A stretch of DNA of 64,000 nt, taken from Maratus speciosus (Eukaryota > Arthropoda > Arachnida > Araneae > Salticidae). The notes below the pieces were generated by a model. That model saw only the letters and a list, made by a program, of their open reading frames with translations. It made no database searches and was not told the DNA's origin. Position numbers and translations under genes: made by a program. Below are positions 1-11,392 of the stretch, in pieces (the first letter of the stretch is position 1; the number at the start of each line of letters is the position of its first letter). The stretch is from the NCBI GenBank assembly GCA_963932465.1, contig OZ010792.1, positions 19,857,701-19,921,700 of the forward strand, given 5' to 3'.

Positions 1-643
1 ACGGAAAATAACTTCACTAACAAAGCTTTTATCCTTCATACTCAGCATCCTTGATCAAGTACACGGCTCACAACGGTGAACTAGTTCTGGATTAAGAGCG
101 TAAGTTCTTATATCCGTTTCATTTGCATATTTCTACCGAAATTGGACAAACGAGCGCCATCTGTCGGCTGTTTTTTGAGTTATTTTTTATTTCTGTCTTT
201 AAAGAAATCCCGTGATCTATAGATGCTAATCCTGCAAACAGTTTTTCATTTCGGTTAATTTTTCGGTTTTTATAAATTTTTAAAGTTTATACGGACTTTT
301 TGCTCACCCGGTATATAATGAAAATTTAGCACCCAAATCTTTTTCACCAACTTTTAATAAGTTATAAAAATTCATTATAAAATGTATGAATTTATCAATT
401 TTAACGTTAAATGTGAGCCTCTCTTTATGATAGTTTGTGAAGATAAAAATGCAAACAGTAAAACACTTTTCTTTAACGATGCGGTAAGTTGGTAAAGTAC
501 AGCAAAACTCTTTTTGGCACAAAGCCGAAGATGTATAACCTCATTGCATTTACAAAATTATGTTAAAAACGCATTCGTGACAAAATATTCACTTCTTTGC
601 TAAGTTAAACAAGTTGGAAATTGCTCGTCAAACGTGGCAAATG
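1..643. other. Non-coding AT-rich sequence
   Basis: I see no gene, RNA or bounded repeat here. The one open frame on the minus strand (304-522) is short and has no recognisable motif. Confidence 0.5.
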
Positions 644-1544
644 AGGTGCGTTCGTACTATAACTAGTTTTATAATTATTTTTTGGACCCCATATTGTACT
701 GAATGTATATTTTTTTGTGCTTCATAAGTGCATAGTCTGTAACATCATTAAAATGCACTTACAATAATTTTTTCCCCTTTCCCCGTAATGTAACGGAAAA
801 CTTTTGACTGTCCCTGTAATTAAACTATACAATCGATTTTAATAAAATTTTAAATGGCTCGACAAAATTTTGCAGCAATTATACATTTAAAATTTCAGAC
901 CATTCGGAAGGCTGTAAAATCATTAAAATGCATTTGCAATAATTTTTTCCCATTGGCCATAATGTAACGGAAAACTTTTGGGTGTCCCTGTAATTAAACT
1001 ATACATCCGATTTTCATAAAATTGGAAATGGCTCAACAAAATTTTGCAGCAATTATATATTAAAAATTTCAGACCATTCGGAAGGCTGTAAAATCATTAA
1101 AATGCATTTGCTATAATTTTTTCCCATTGGCCGTAATGTAACGGAAAACTTTTGGGTGTCCCTGTAATTAAACTATACATCCGATTTTCATAAAATTGGA
1201 AATGGCTCGACAAAATTTTGCAGCAATTATATATTAAAAATTTCAGACCATTCGGAAGTCTGTAACATCATTAAAATTCACTTGCAATAATTTTTCCCAT
1301 TGGCCGTAATGTAAAGAAAAACTTTTGACTGTCCCTGTAATTGAACTGTACATCCGATTTTCATAAAATTGGAAATGGCTCGACAAAATTTTGCAGCAAT
1401 TATATATTAAAAATTTCAGATCATTCGGTCGGGTAGTTTTTGCTCTGTTATATGCGGACGGACAGACGGACGGACAGACGGACAGACAGACGGACTGAAC
1501 GACGACTATAGGTGCTACGTATTTATATAATTACGAACGCACCT
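644..1544 (-). mobile_element. Non-autonomous Helitron-like (DINE/HINE-type) element
   Basis: Both ends carry the inverted terminal sequence AGGTGCGTTCGTA. On the minus strand the 5' end also forms a small hairpin (AGGTGC/GCACCT near 1510-1544). It is followed by a GTCT/GTCC microsatellite (about 1453-1497) and four tandem units of about 175 bp. No target-site duplication is visible. Hairpin, GTCY tract and tandem units in this order match the known layout of DINE-1/HINE (Helentron-derived) elements; assignment to that group is inference. It has no coding capacity. Confidence 0.55.
744..1430. repeat. Four tandem units of ~175 bp
   Basis: The motif CATTAAAATG or a near variant recurs at 744, 921, 1095 and 1269, giving periods of 177, 174 and 174 bp. 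Each unit includes a conserved stretch ending in CAGACCATTCGG. Units differ by scattered substitutions. The array is the core of the 644-1544 element. Confidence 0.85.
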
Positions 1545-1689
1545 AAAAATGTGTAATGTATAGTTATTATTAAGACTCCATTACCGTTCCACTGTGTAAA
1601 TAGAGTTCACTTTTTAAATAATAAAAGGCATAATTTGCAGATTGGGGGGGAGGGGGGACATAGTGATTTTATAGAAGATTTGGTGGGGC

Positions 1690-1717
1690 GTGGACAATAA
1701 AAGGTTGGGAACCACTG
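1690..1717. mobile_element. Solo right end of a hAT-like element
   Basis: The sequence GGTTGGGAACCACTG ending at 1717 is the reverse complement of a typical hAT terminus (CAGTGGTTCCCAACC). I found no matching left end nearby, so this is probably a truncated copy. The next bases (GTCTAGAG) could be one half of an 8-bp duplication. Confidence 0.4.
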
Positions 1718-1756
1718 GTCTAGAGCAAAGAAGCTTTATTACTGAATCTTAACTCA

Positions 1757-1992
1757 CACTGTAAAAAAAATACGACCAGTTTTCCTGTAGGAATCGGAAA
1801 AAAAGTTGCCCTTATTATACCGGAAAATTTTCCGACCTAGCTCGGAATAAAACCCGTAAAAAAAAGGAAATAGTCAATAAAACGGTATTTTACGGATTTT
1901 ATTCCGAGCTGGGTCGGAAATTTTTCTGGTACGATATGGGCAACTATTTTCCCGATTCCTGCAGGAAAACTGGTCGTATTTTTTTTACAGTG
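1757..1992. mobile_element. Foldback MITE with CACTG termini
   Basis: The element starts CACTGTAAAAAAAATACG and ends with its inverted repeat. The two ~115-bp arms are near-complementary along almost their whole length with a very short centre. A CA dinucleotide flanks both ends (1755-1756 and 1993-1994), a possible 2-bp target duplication. CACTG ends with 2-3 bp duplications suggest the CACTA/EnSpm-like group, by inference. The same terminus occurs at 20811 and 53638. Confidence 0.75.
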
Positions 1993-3560
1993 CATGTCTA
2001 TGTACAGAATAAAAGAAAAACTTCTTAATGATATACCTAAGTTAATAAAGCAGCCCACATTAACTAAAATGTTCAATAGTTCAGAAAGTTAAAATTTCTT
2101 CTTAAATTGTTTGTTCCCTTAAGGCTGTTCTCAACTGCTCTGCGCAACAAGCGCAAAACGTTTTGACACATTTATAAATTCATTTTTCAAAGAAAAGTCA
2201 TAAAATTGAAAGGCTTGACTATGGAAGCGAAGTAGAATTGAAAAGTGTTTTCCATTTTTTTAAATAAATAAATTACCTATTGAGTTATAAGCGATTTTGT
2301 TCACGTGACAAAGACGTTTTTCAGCCTTCCTTGCGCGGTTATTCTTCTTTCACGCAGGAATTCGGTTCAAAACGCCCACTTTGACACTATTTTCTGAAAG
2401 ATCTATTGCGTTTGCAAAAAAACGGAAAACACAGTTCGATTACATAGTTCCTGAACAACAAAACCTGCTAGTTTCATGCATCTCCGAACAAAAATAAATT
2501 AAAAACTTAAGTCATAAAATTGCCCTTCTGGATTTGAGAACAGACTTAAATGTTTTTTGTTTTACTTTTTATTTTGTTATGATTTATTTAATGAAAATGA
2601 TTGTTTAATTTAGTATTAATAGTTGTTATATGCAATTTTTGATATATAAACGTCATTTTTTGCCTTTTTATGTAGTGAATTTTCTTTTCCTTTTTATTGG
2701 AAAAGCAATATTTTTGATGACCCAAAGTTTGGAAAATTTCGAAGTTCGGACTCGGTAAAGTCCCGAGGATTCGAACTTTAGACTTTGAACTGTACTATAA
2801 AATATATGTAAGACTTTTTTTATTCAGCTTAATTTTATTTAATTCAATAATTTATTCAATTTTTTGGCTTATACTGGGTTTCTTACAGCTAAACAGCTCA
2901 GGGGTCCGATGAGCTTGGGAGGAGAGAAGGGATCAAATTTAACTTTGAGCTTTTTAACTTTGAAATTTGCGATTTGAGAAAAATCCTGACGTGATGGTTT
3001 AAAATGAAGGTCATTTTCGAATTCAGTGCTTAAAAATACATGACAATCAATTTTCAAAAGCTAAAAAACATGGCACAACCCATAATTTGAAAGACAGTGT
3101 AATCTAACAGCATTTAAAAATATGTATCATTTTGAAAAGAATTGAGGCTATTGTTTTTCATCCTTTTATTTCACAAAAAATATTTTATTTGTATCCTCTT
3201 ATACGTTTAGTACAAATTGTATATTTTGCAGTAATATGTAAGAATGATTAAAGATTTCATATTTATATTGCAATGCTAGTTTTACTCTCAACCATTTCTT
3301 TAATATAGCTGACGAAATTATATTTCCACTAAATTTGTGAATGACTCCTAATTTGCAGCAAAAAATATGCTCCAAATTTAAACAGCTATTACTCGGTCAA
3401 TTTTAATCGTAGAATAACAGGACTTTTTTTGCCTTACTTGTCAGTGTAACAGTAAAATTTTACTAAATATAACTTATAGGACCGGGGGACCGTATAAAAA
3501 CTTAGATTCTGTAATTCTTCACTAAATTGTTTTTTCGCTTCAGACTTTTTTAATCTTAAC
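1993..3560. other. No supported feature
   Basis: AT-rich sequence with no gene or bounded repeat that I can support. Short minus-strand frames (for example 2869-3057) have no motif. Confidence 0.4.
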
Positions 3561-3651
3561 TCTGCACCTAATTTTGATCAATTTCGTAATTGGAAGTATG
3601 CATCTACGACCAATGGTTGCGAAAATAAAAGTCGGTCAGGTTATACGTGGA

Positions 3652-3690
3652 CATATCTACAGGGTGTCCACTGGACACCCTGTAGATATG
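3652..3690. repeat. Perfect 39-nt palindrome
   Basis: CATATCTACAGGGTGTCCA, a single C, then its exact reverse complement. The arms are 19 bp with no mismatch. It may be the join of two inverted transposon ends (compare the GGGTGTCC end of the 5203-5656 element). Confidence 0.9.
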
Positions 3691-3929
3691 AAAAATGCTA
3701 TATTTCACATAATAAAAAGAAAATATTATACCAAATTTTTGGTGCCATTGTGGCGTTTGGGAATAAAAATCAAGTGATTTCATAAACATACCAACGCCCC
3801 TGAAAGGGTTAAAGTGCATCGAAACCCCTGTAAAATTCACGCAGAGCACAGTTTGAAAGCTCTGCTTTTTCCTACATATATTATTTTTGGCCTAAGCGGT
3901 CCTTTTAAACTGAACAGTTACTTGAAGAA

Positions 3930-4487
3930 ACAAGTAATATAAAAATTTTGTTTTTGAAGTCAATTCCTACTTAGGTCATCAAAGAAATATTTAATATAAT
4001 CCCTTAAGCTAATATTAGTTTTTGTTGCATTAAAATATCTCAATTTGTTGATTTTCTATAAACAAGTAGGTTTACCATAGAAATCTATGGGAATTTGGCG
4101 AAATATTAGAGATATCGCGCAGTTGGCCTCACTCAAATTTGGCGATATATCGCCAAGTTGGCGACAAACTTAGCGGTATTTGGCGACAGAACTAGCTCCT
4201 TCCTATCGTAACTCCCCTTATATGAAGATGCATTAAATGTTTCAATAACCAATGGCCGCCATTTTGTCTTCCATGTAAAACTAAAATTAATTAATTAAAA
4301 TTTTATTAATGAATTAATATTTGAAAAAACTGTATTAACATCAATTCTCATCCAGTATCAGTTTTAAAACATTTATTTTAACTTGATAGGATGAATAATA
4401 AGTATTCTATTAATGATTGAAAATTTAAACAAGATATATAAATAAATAAATAAATATAGGGAGAATGTGAACTAATAGTAGGAATTT
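3930..4487 (+). repeat. Dispersed ~0.6-kb repeat, copy 1
   Basis: Closely similar along its length to 30065-30665 in the same orientation, including the TTTGGCGATATATCGCCAAG palindrome, the ATGGCCGCCATTTTGTC segment and an AAAT-rich tail. A partial inverted copy lies at 33733-33882. No clear terminal repeats. The copy at 30 kb is an insertion in a Helitron copy, so this is probably a mobile element of unknown class. Confidence 0.75.
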
Positions 4488-4799
4488 ATTAATAAAAAAA
4501 ATAGAAGAATTATTTCATGGATCATTCCATCCAAAATGAGCAAATCAGCTGTGGCAGACATGTCACAGATTTTAATGAAAATCAGTCTATATTTAAATCA
4601 TATCTATTTATGAACAAATGTAAAATAATAGATTTCAGGATTGTTTATTTAAGTATTAAAATATACAGAAAAAGTGAATGCAAAATCGAGGTACTGTCTA
4701 CATGCTTAAAATTTCAATTCTGATTATTAGCCTTAGGAATGGAAAGAGTATATAAAAAATTATTTATAATTAGGAATGAATAACAAGTAACAGATTGGC

Positions 4800-5165
4800 G
4801 TAAGTTAGTAATTGTATTTTTATTCCGTAATGAGAAAAAAAATATTTTTCAAAAATTTTGAAGTAAAAATGCAATATTTCTACTGCTCATTTAAGCATGA
4901 AGGACAGTTTTGACAATTTTACTTTTTTTTTTGGCGTTATAGCTAAATGTATATATTTTAAATATCGAAAGTTTCATTCTTGCCTTTTTATTCCTTAATC
5001 AGAAAAAAATAACAGTAAAAAATGTTGAGGGTAAAATGCAATAATTCTATCACTTCTTTTTAAGTGGAAAAAAGCTTTATAAAACTTTTAAATTATTTCA
5101 TACTATAGATAAAAGTGTATATTTTAAATATAGAAACTTTAATTTTTGCTTTCAGTTTATTTTTG
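4800..5165. repeat. Degenerate two-unit tandem repeat (~180 bp)
   Basis: Two successive units share the order TTATTCC(T)TAAT, AAAATGCAAT, TTAAG, then a TATATTTTAAATAT-GAAA segment. Divergence is high. Function unknown. Confidence 0.4.
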
Positions 5166-5202
5166 GCTATTAATATATTTATTTTAAACTACAGTAAATA
5201 TA

Positions 5203-5656
5203 CCGGGTGTCCCAAAAAGGACTGACTGATTTTAAAATTCAATAACTTCCAAACGGTGACAGATATTTAAAAAATTATTGCAGGAGGGTTATGCATAAAG
5301 TCAAAAGTTTTTTTTACAGTGATTTTCGATTTTAGTTCGAATTACTAACAATAGATGGCGCTGCGATCAATAGAGGCTAAATTCAGGCTCGATTTTTGGT
5401 ACTTCGTGGCCCGGATAATACATTTCCATCTCCTTTTTCTGCATGGAACAACGGAAAAGACCAAAAATCGAGCCTGTATTTAGCGACTATTGCTTACAGC
5501 GCCATCTATTGTTTGTAATTCGAACTAAAATCGAAAATCACTGTAATAAAACTTTTGGCTTTATGCATAACCCCCCTGCAAGAATTTTTTTAATATCTGT
5601 CACCGTTTGGAAGTTATGGAATTTTTAAATCAGTCAGTCCTTTTTGAGACACCCTG
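5203..5656. mobile_element. Foldback MITE, TA-flanked
   Basis: Long imperfect inverted arms of about 200 bp open with CCGGGTGTCCCAAAAAGG and close with CCTTTTTGAGACACCCTG. A TA lies on each side (5201-5202, 5657-5658), as for Tc1/mariner-type insertions. Each arm contains the conserved block AACTTCCAAACGGTGACAG and an ATAGATGGCGCTG segment. Short open frames inside are by-products. Assignment to Tc1/mariner is inference from the TA site. Confidence 0.8.
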
Positions 5657-6498
5657 TATATATATATATATATTACTTTGAACAAAAAAAATTATATATT
5701 TATCCTCTATATCCATAGATGGCAGCACTGCACCTTTTTTCCCTTTGAACTCGTGCAATATTGTAAAAAAAACGCGCGCTTGTTCAAAGAGTAAAGCTCT
5801 TGGAATGCAACAAATATTATTTTTTAACACAATTTTGTGACGTTAGGAATCAAAAGGCAATCTTGAATTTTTTTTTAGCATATCATGGATTTATTGTTCT
5901 TTAATGTCTGTGCAATAACTATAATGTCTGACCTTTCCTTCAATATTTTTTTGCCTCTTAATATGAGGAAAAATTACAGTTTTATCATTTTTTTAAAGTT
6001 TCTAATTTTTTTTTTAAGATGAAGGAAATACATGCCAACTTAAAAACGTTAGCAATTCGATCTTAATATGTAACACTATACCAGGCATGGATTTCACAGA
6101 TGTTTTTGAATTCCTTTAATTTTTATAACGTTTTTAATTTTCTCAAAATTGACAAATTTAAGATTAATCATGACGCTACCAAATTATTATTATTAAAAAA
6201 TATGAAGATAATTTTCCAGAGATTTCAATATTATAAAAAGATTTAATTTATGTTAAATAGTTTTCAAGATACGGAACTTCAAACTTGCAACTTTGATCGA
6301 TTGTACACATGCCATTCTATATCACAAGTTTTTTAAATGTCCAGAACTTCAAAAAATTTTTATTTTTTCGTCGAAATATTTTGCAATGCTCTATTTGAAT
6401 ATGAATTGAATCTGTGTATCAAATTTTATTAAAATCGGTTACTATGCAGCCACGACTTTTTTAAAATTTTTGCTCATTTTGTGTAAATAACCCTCATA

Positions 6499-8062
6499 CA
6501 AAGCGATATAGGTAAGCGTCTTATCTTAAATGGGAGAGGTAACCGCAAGATTAAAGGCGAGGTCACATCAATCAAATTCGCAAGCCACGTAGCGGACGGA
6601 GTGAACAACAGAAAGATGCCTAACTGTTTTCTTCTTTATGGATAATCTATTAACTGCACATCTATGAAATAACTGCGCAAGCGCCAACATCGTGTTTTCA
6701 TTTGTTTGTAGCATTTATATTCTGACAGTAATATAATGTTCGATTAATTTTTAGTCGTTTTTTTTTTTTTTTACTTATTTATTATAGTTAATTATTTAAA
6801 TAAAATAAGTTCTTTTTTAGAACTAATATTATTTGTTAAAATGGCAAAATGTTGGCAATCGAATAACTCTAGTTTTCGAAATTGTAAGAAAATTCTTTTT
6901 CTTATAGAATTCATATGTCATTTTCCAAAGAGCAAAACAAGTTAGTTACGTATTTTAACTTTAATTTATTTAAAAAAATATATATATATTATTTGATATA
7001 TATTATAAAATATTGTTGATTTAAATACGCTCGATTTTAATTATTTTCTTTTAATGAAATGAAAAATGACGCATAAAAATTAGTAAGTAGTTAATGTGTA
7101 AAGATTGAATTTTGTAGTCTTATTTTTTACTCAATTCTTGATGTGCTAAAGTTATAAAAAATGATGTACACGGTTCTATTCCAGATGAAAATAGAATGTT
7201 TATCAAAGTTTAGAATATGTATAGAATTTAATAATAAATAAAATATTCAATTTTAAGTCCTTTTCTTCGTTTATCAAGCGCAGACGATACATCGAAAACT
7301 TATCCCAATATTCTTTTGGTCGTATTGCATTCATGTTATTTAAATTACAAATAGTTCATTTATTTAATTTAAAATTCATTTTATTTTATATTCAGAATCA
7401 CTTTAATTTAAAATGCATGCATTAAAAGTTGTACTATTAAACGAGCAAGTATTGTTAATTTAGTATTTGTTTAAATATTTTGCGAGTCCAGACAATAACA
7501 GCAAAAATTTTCCTAAACTCGCCAGATTAGAATTTTTTCTTTTTTTTCTTGAAGCAGACAAAGCCATTTAGAGAATCCCTGTTAAAAATTCTATTACGAA
7601 TTTCAGATTGTTACTTTCTCACAGAAGATGAATCTTGTTTGCCAGATATATTGCAAAATATTTTTGTTACAGCTTGTTTTGATAAAAATATGTGTATTTA
7701 AAAAAAAGTCGCACTGTCATTTTAGTTTAAGGGCTAAAGGCTTTCGTAGTATTAGTGCTTTTCTCCCGAAATTGAAATGATATTGCGATTATTTTTTTTA
7801 AAATGTGCATAATTTTATCAAAACAAACTGTAATAAAAATATTTTGCAATAAAACTGGGAAACAAGATTAATCTTCCATAAGTGAGTAAAGAATCAGAAA
7901 ATATGCGCAAGAGATGCGCAGATAGTAGATTTTCTGTCATATCTGACGTCATACTGAAAACCCGCGTATTTGCATTATTCACTCCGTCCACTAGATGGCG
8001 CAGCTGAGTCAATATACTTCAGATTCCAGTATTAACATTGTACGCTTACTTATATGGCTTTG
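6499..8062. mobile_element. Non-autonomous hAT-type transposon
   Basis: The left end reads CAAAGCGATATAGGTAAGCG and the right end, reverse-complemented, CAAAGCCATATAAGTAAGCG: 18 of 20 match. The 8-bp sequence CCCTCATA directly flanks both sides (6491-6498 and 8063-8070). An 8-bp duplication and CA-initial inverted ends are hallmarks of hAT elements. Subterminal sequences are also related (GGACGGAGTGAA on each side). The 1,564-bp body has no long open frame, so it would depend on a transposase from elsewhere. Confidence 0.85.
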
Positions 8063-8399
8063 CCCTCATACGCCCAAAAAAGCATAATCTATACTTATTT
8101 ATTTGTATTGATTTTTCTTTCCGGTATGAAATATTTGTTTTAAAAGAAAAGAAAACAGTCAAACTAATTTTTATATATTTTTAGGGGAGTTGATAAAAAT
8201 TTTATTTAATTATTAATCCTGATATTTTGTTTCTAGAATAATCGTATCGTTAAGAATCTGAACTACACATGATAAATGAAAGTCATCATATTGTTATAAA
8301 TTGAATGTATTCATGGTGTTATAAAATTAAAATATGATAATGAAGCATTTTCTAGGATATTATTTATTGAAAACTATCATTTATTGAAAATATTTATTA

Positions 8400-8512
8400 C
8401 TACTTGGGGCTCTGCCTCCTACAAGCTATACTCGCCAACCATCGTTCAGACACGGAAACTCTAAAAGCACGCTAATTTGATCGGCTTTAATAAAATTTCG
8501 GAAGACTGAACC
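8400..8512 (-). mobile_element. Helitron 3' end fragment
   Basis: On the minus strand this reads GGTTGGCGAGTATAGC, then a decayed GC-rich hairpin (GTAGGAGGCAGAGCCCC) and a decayed CTAG. It is a diverged match to the intact terminus at 29160-29202, including the GATCAAATTAGCGTGC segment further in. Confidence 0.6.
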
Positions 8513-8640
8513 TCTCTAATCTAAAAAAAATGTAACTAACGCTGTCAGCGCCTCCGGTTTTCAATATTTTGTGACCGGAGGTCTTTCTTCGTTAATATTA
8601 AGAAAAATATTGCATACAAAATATATATATATATTATACA
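8513..8640 (+). mobile_element. Helitron 5' end fragment
   Basis: Begins TCTCTAATCTAAAAAAAATG and continues through the CGCTGTCAGCGCC, ACCGGAGGTCTTTC and GTTAATATTAAGAAAAAT segments shared with 27779 onward and, inverted, with 25452 downward. Similarity stops near a TA repeat. Confidence 0.65.
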
Positions 8641-8779
8641 TTAATTTAACTCCTGTTTAATAGAGTTCACATCAGAATTTTGTTTTAAGAAATTAAATTA
8701 AATAAGTTCCTTATAGAAACGGATAAAGTAAGTAAATAAGGATTCAGCGAATAAATTTTCTGTATCGAAACGTTGTTAA

Positions 8780-8981
8780 CGCTTTCGGGACTAGCATATT
8801 TTACACCAATTTTTATTCGGTTGACACCACTTTTTTGGCAAATAATTAAATTTAGCTTATCAATCAACAAAATGTCTTAAATAAGGAAAATTTTACTTTT
8901 CTTTTTTATAGTGAGATTAAAAACAAGTGCTGTAAGCATCTTTCGAAAATTCATATATACACACCCATGGTCCCGAAGGGG
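8780..8981. mobile_element. TTAA-flanked MITE
   Basis: TTAA on both sides (8776-8779, 8982-8985). Inverted ends are CGCTTTCGGGACTA and CCCCTTCGGGACCA. TTAA sites with CCC-type ends suggest mobilisation by a piggyBac-like transposase (inference). Related copies at 15836, 33887 and 44455. Confidence 0.75.
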
Positions 8982-8985
8982 TTAA

Positions 8986-10340
8986 ATTGGGTCAAATTAA
9001 TCCCCATATTACGAGAGATTACTAGGAGCTTGGCACCTCTGTATTTAAAAACCTACTTGTGTATATAAACTCTAACCTCTATAGTCCTGTGAGCAAAATA
9101 ACGTACGACCACAAAAAACATTTTAAAATTACTATGAAACAGCTCCAAACATGTTTCAATGGATAAATGAACGCTTATGATATGCTCCTTGTGATATCGT
9201 TTGATATCACATATATTATTCTTTATAGGTAATTAATATGATACCTAGATAGTTAAAATTTAATATTAACTATCACTATAAATATGCGCCTTTCTATTTC
9301 TTTTTGTATATCTAAGTTTTAAATTAATCTACTTCGCTTTTTATATTACTTTAACGTTCCCAGAAAACTCTCTCTGTTCTTTTATCTAAGAAAATAAAAT
9401 TAAAAAAATATTATTCACAGCCATTTCATTTCGAAAGATTAATTCTTTTCGCGTTTCATCTGCTATAGAATTTCTCTCTGTCAGATTTTTAATTCGATGC
9501 TTTACTAAGAGATAGTCAAAACTTCGGTTAAACCAGCGGTTAGATAATAATATCCAGATGTACTTTTAAACTTATGCCGCCTTTCAGTTTACCTCACTCA
9601 TTCCAATGCTATTGACAGCTTTCGGATTCTTTCTTACTTTCTCACGTACTAGCGCTTGGCTAATTATCGCCTATTAGGCTTTTCGTCTAAATTTAAACTG
9701 TCCCGTGTATTCCAATGTAACGGTAACAGCTTGGCAAGATCTGTGTCTTACCCAATATCTATCTATCGCCAAAACTTTACGAATAAAAATGTGAACTTTA
9801 TCACTCTTTGCCTGCATCTCATGATGTAAAGATCAAGTTTGATTTTGTGTGTCAGCAGGGTCACTCCCGAGACACCTATGTGTCTTTTCGATTCTTCATT
9901 AAAGTTCTATTTACGCTACAAGTATTTGCCTTAATCTTCTGAACCTGTGTTTATTGTGTTGTTCGCGCATTCGTACTCCATTACGAAAATCTTAAATTTC
10001 ATTTAAATAATTCAAAAGACACTTCCATCTACTTATTAATATCTGAAGTTTTCTATGAAAGAAAAACAACAACTCCCGCAACAAGAAACATCTCTAGTAC
10101 ACTCCTATCCATTGAAAAGATGAAGAAATATTTTCGACAAACCTTACAAGCATTTAAAATTATTTGAAGAGTATGGTTTATTGCCTCCTACAGGCAAAGC
10201 CAGGATAATGGAGTTATGAATAAAAAGGAGGCGACATATAGTGTATTGCCTACCAGTTGCGAGTGAAGTAACTTTGGAGATTGTCATAAGATGGTGGCTA
10301 TTTTCTTTTTTAAATCGGATCAGCAGTTTCTGATTAACAC
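8986..10340. other. No supported feature
   Basis: Mixed AT-rich sequence. I see no convincing exon, RNA or bounded repeat. Confidence 0.4.
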
Positions 10341-10341
10341 T

Positions 10342-10468
10342 GGAGCAAACTTCCACCAGTACATTTGAAAAGAAATGTCATCTTATTTAAGCGCCTTATT
10401 CATGGAAAATGTCTCACGCAATTATGGTAAAAATTTCTATTTGATTTTACTGGTGGCAGTTTGCCCAG
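10342..10468. mobile_element. Short MITE, copy 1
   Basis: Inverted ends: GCAAACTTCCACCAGTA on the left and TACTGGTGGCAGTTTGCC on the right, about 127 bp overall. Same family as 10546-10674. Confidence 0.55.
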
Positions 10469-10545
10469 GTTATTACATTGTTTTTCACTGACTCTAACAG
10501 AGGTTTGTCTAGGTGTCACATTATGGCGGAAATGTAGGGGCTGAC

Positions 10546-10674
10546 TACCGCCGAAGTAAACTTCCACCAGTAAAAATGAATATCTTATTTTGTCATTATT
10601 TATGACTGAAATTGTGCACAAATAAGGAGAATATTTCTATATAAATTTACTGGTGGAAGTTTGCCTCGGCGGTA
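10546..10674. mobile_element. Short MITE, copy 2
   Basis: About 29-bp inverted ends, TACCGCCGAAGTAAACTTCC... and ...GGAAGTTTGCCTCGGCGGTA, enclosing about 70 bp. Better preserved than the copy at 10342. No clear target duplication. Confidence 0.75.
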
Positions 10675-10941
10675 ACCAACACCTGCGAAAGCGGTTACAG
10701 TGGAAGCTCCATTATTTTAAGGATATGTCAGTTTCATGGCCAGGTTCGAGAAGGATAAAAAGAGTTGCGTAGATACTAGAGATTAGGTCGGGCTCTGTTT
10801 TCGTAGTCCGACGATTTGGAATCATAGCCTGTTTGATCAGAGCCAGAGACAATCCCAGTCCGATACCAAAAGTATGCACTAAAAAAATTTATCAACGTTT
10901 TAAATTTATATTACATGTAAATTTCCAACTGGGCGAAAAAT

Positions 10942-11015
10942 GTCCGGACCAGAATTCGAACCAGGGATCTCCTGGCTGAAGCCGCCAGTGCTCTACCATC
11001 TGAGCTATCCCGGAC
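10942..11015 (-). repeat. tRNA-like head of a SINE (copy 1)
   Basis: A 74-nt segment with a perfect 7-bp acceptor-like stem (GTCCGGG/TCCGGAC, one G-T pair), D-arm GCTC/GAGC, anticodon-like stem CTGGC/GCCAG, and T-loop TTCGAAT. Box A (TAGCTCAGATGG) and box B (GGTTCGAATTC) for RNA polymerase III are present. The anticodon loop lacks the usual U33 and an extra base separates acceptor and D-arm, so I favour a tRNA-derived SINE over a functional tRNA. Flanking sequence is shared with the copy at 11319. Confidence 0.65.
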
Positions 11016-11074
11016 GAATCTGATGGAACTTCCTCACCCAGCTAACCTTAATGATTATAGCATCTGGTCTGAAA

Positions 11075-11158
11075 GTTTCAGTCAGGAGATCCCTGATTCG
11101 AATCCTGGTCCGGACATTTTTCGCCCAGTTGGAAATCTACACCTAATATGATTTATTT
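11075..11158 (+). repeat. Partial tRNA-derived SINE (copy 2)
   Basis: Starts within the anticodon region, keeps the T-arm/box B region and the downstream segment TTTTTCGCCCAGTTGGAAAT to the AATTGTGTTAAA stretch. It abuts the inverted copy 1 at a shared TTTCAG, suggesting a rearrangement joint. Confidence 0.6.
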
Positions 11159-11318
11159 ACCAATTAGAATAATTGTGTTAAAGTTAATCTAGTGTAATTA
11201 CGTATCCAACGATTTCTGGAGTTCCATTACCTGAGATTTGTCTGTTTAGCTGAACCAGGTTTCAGACCAGATGCTATAATCATTAAGGTTTGCTGGGTGA
11301 GGAAGTTCCACCAGATTT

Positions 11319-11392
11319 GTCCGGGATAGCTCAGATCGTAGAGCACTGGCGGCTTCAGTCAGGAGATCCCTGGTTCGAATCCTGGTCCGGAC
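11319..11392 (+). repeat. tRNA-like head of a SINE (copy 3)
   Basis: Same 74-nt fold as copy 1 in the opposite orientation, with GTCCGGG/TCCGGAC ends and boxes A and B. The upstream segment TTTCAGACCAGATGC to GGAAGTTCCA (11259-11310) and about 65 bp downstream are shared with the other copies. It is a repeat unit of at least 200 bp rather than an isolated tRNA. Confidence 0.65.

Noticed and set aside
10942..11392. Functional tRNA genes
   Set aside because: The fold lacks U33, has an extra base before the D-arm and lies in a larger repeated unit; a tRNA-derived SINE fits better.
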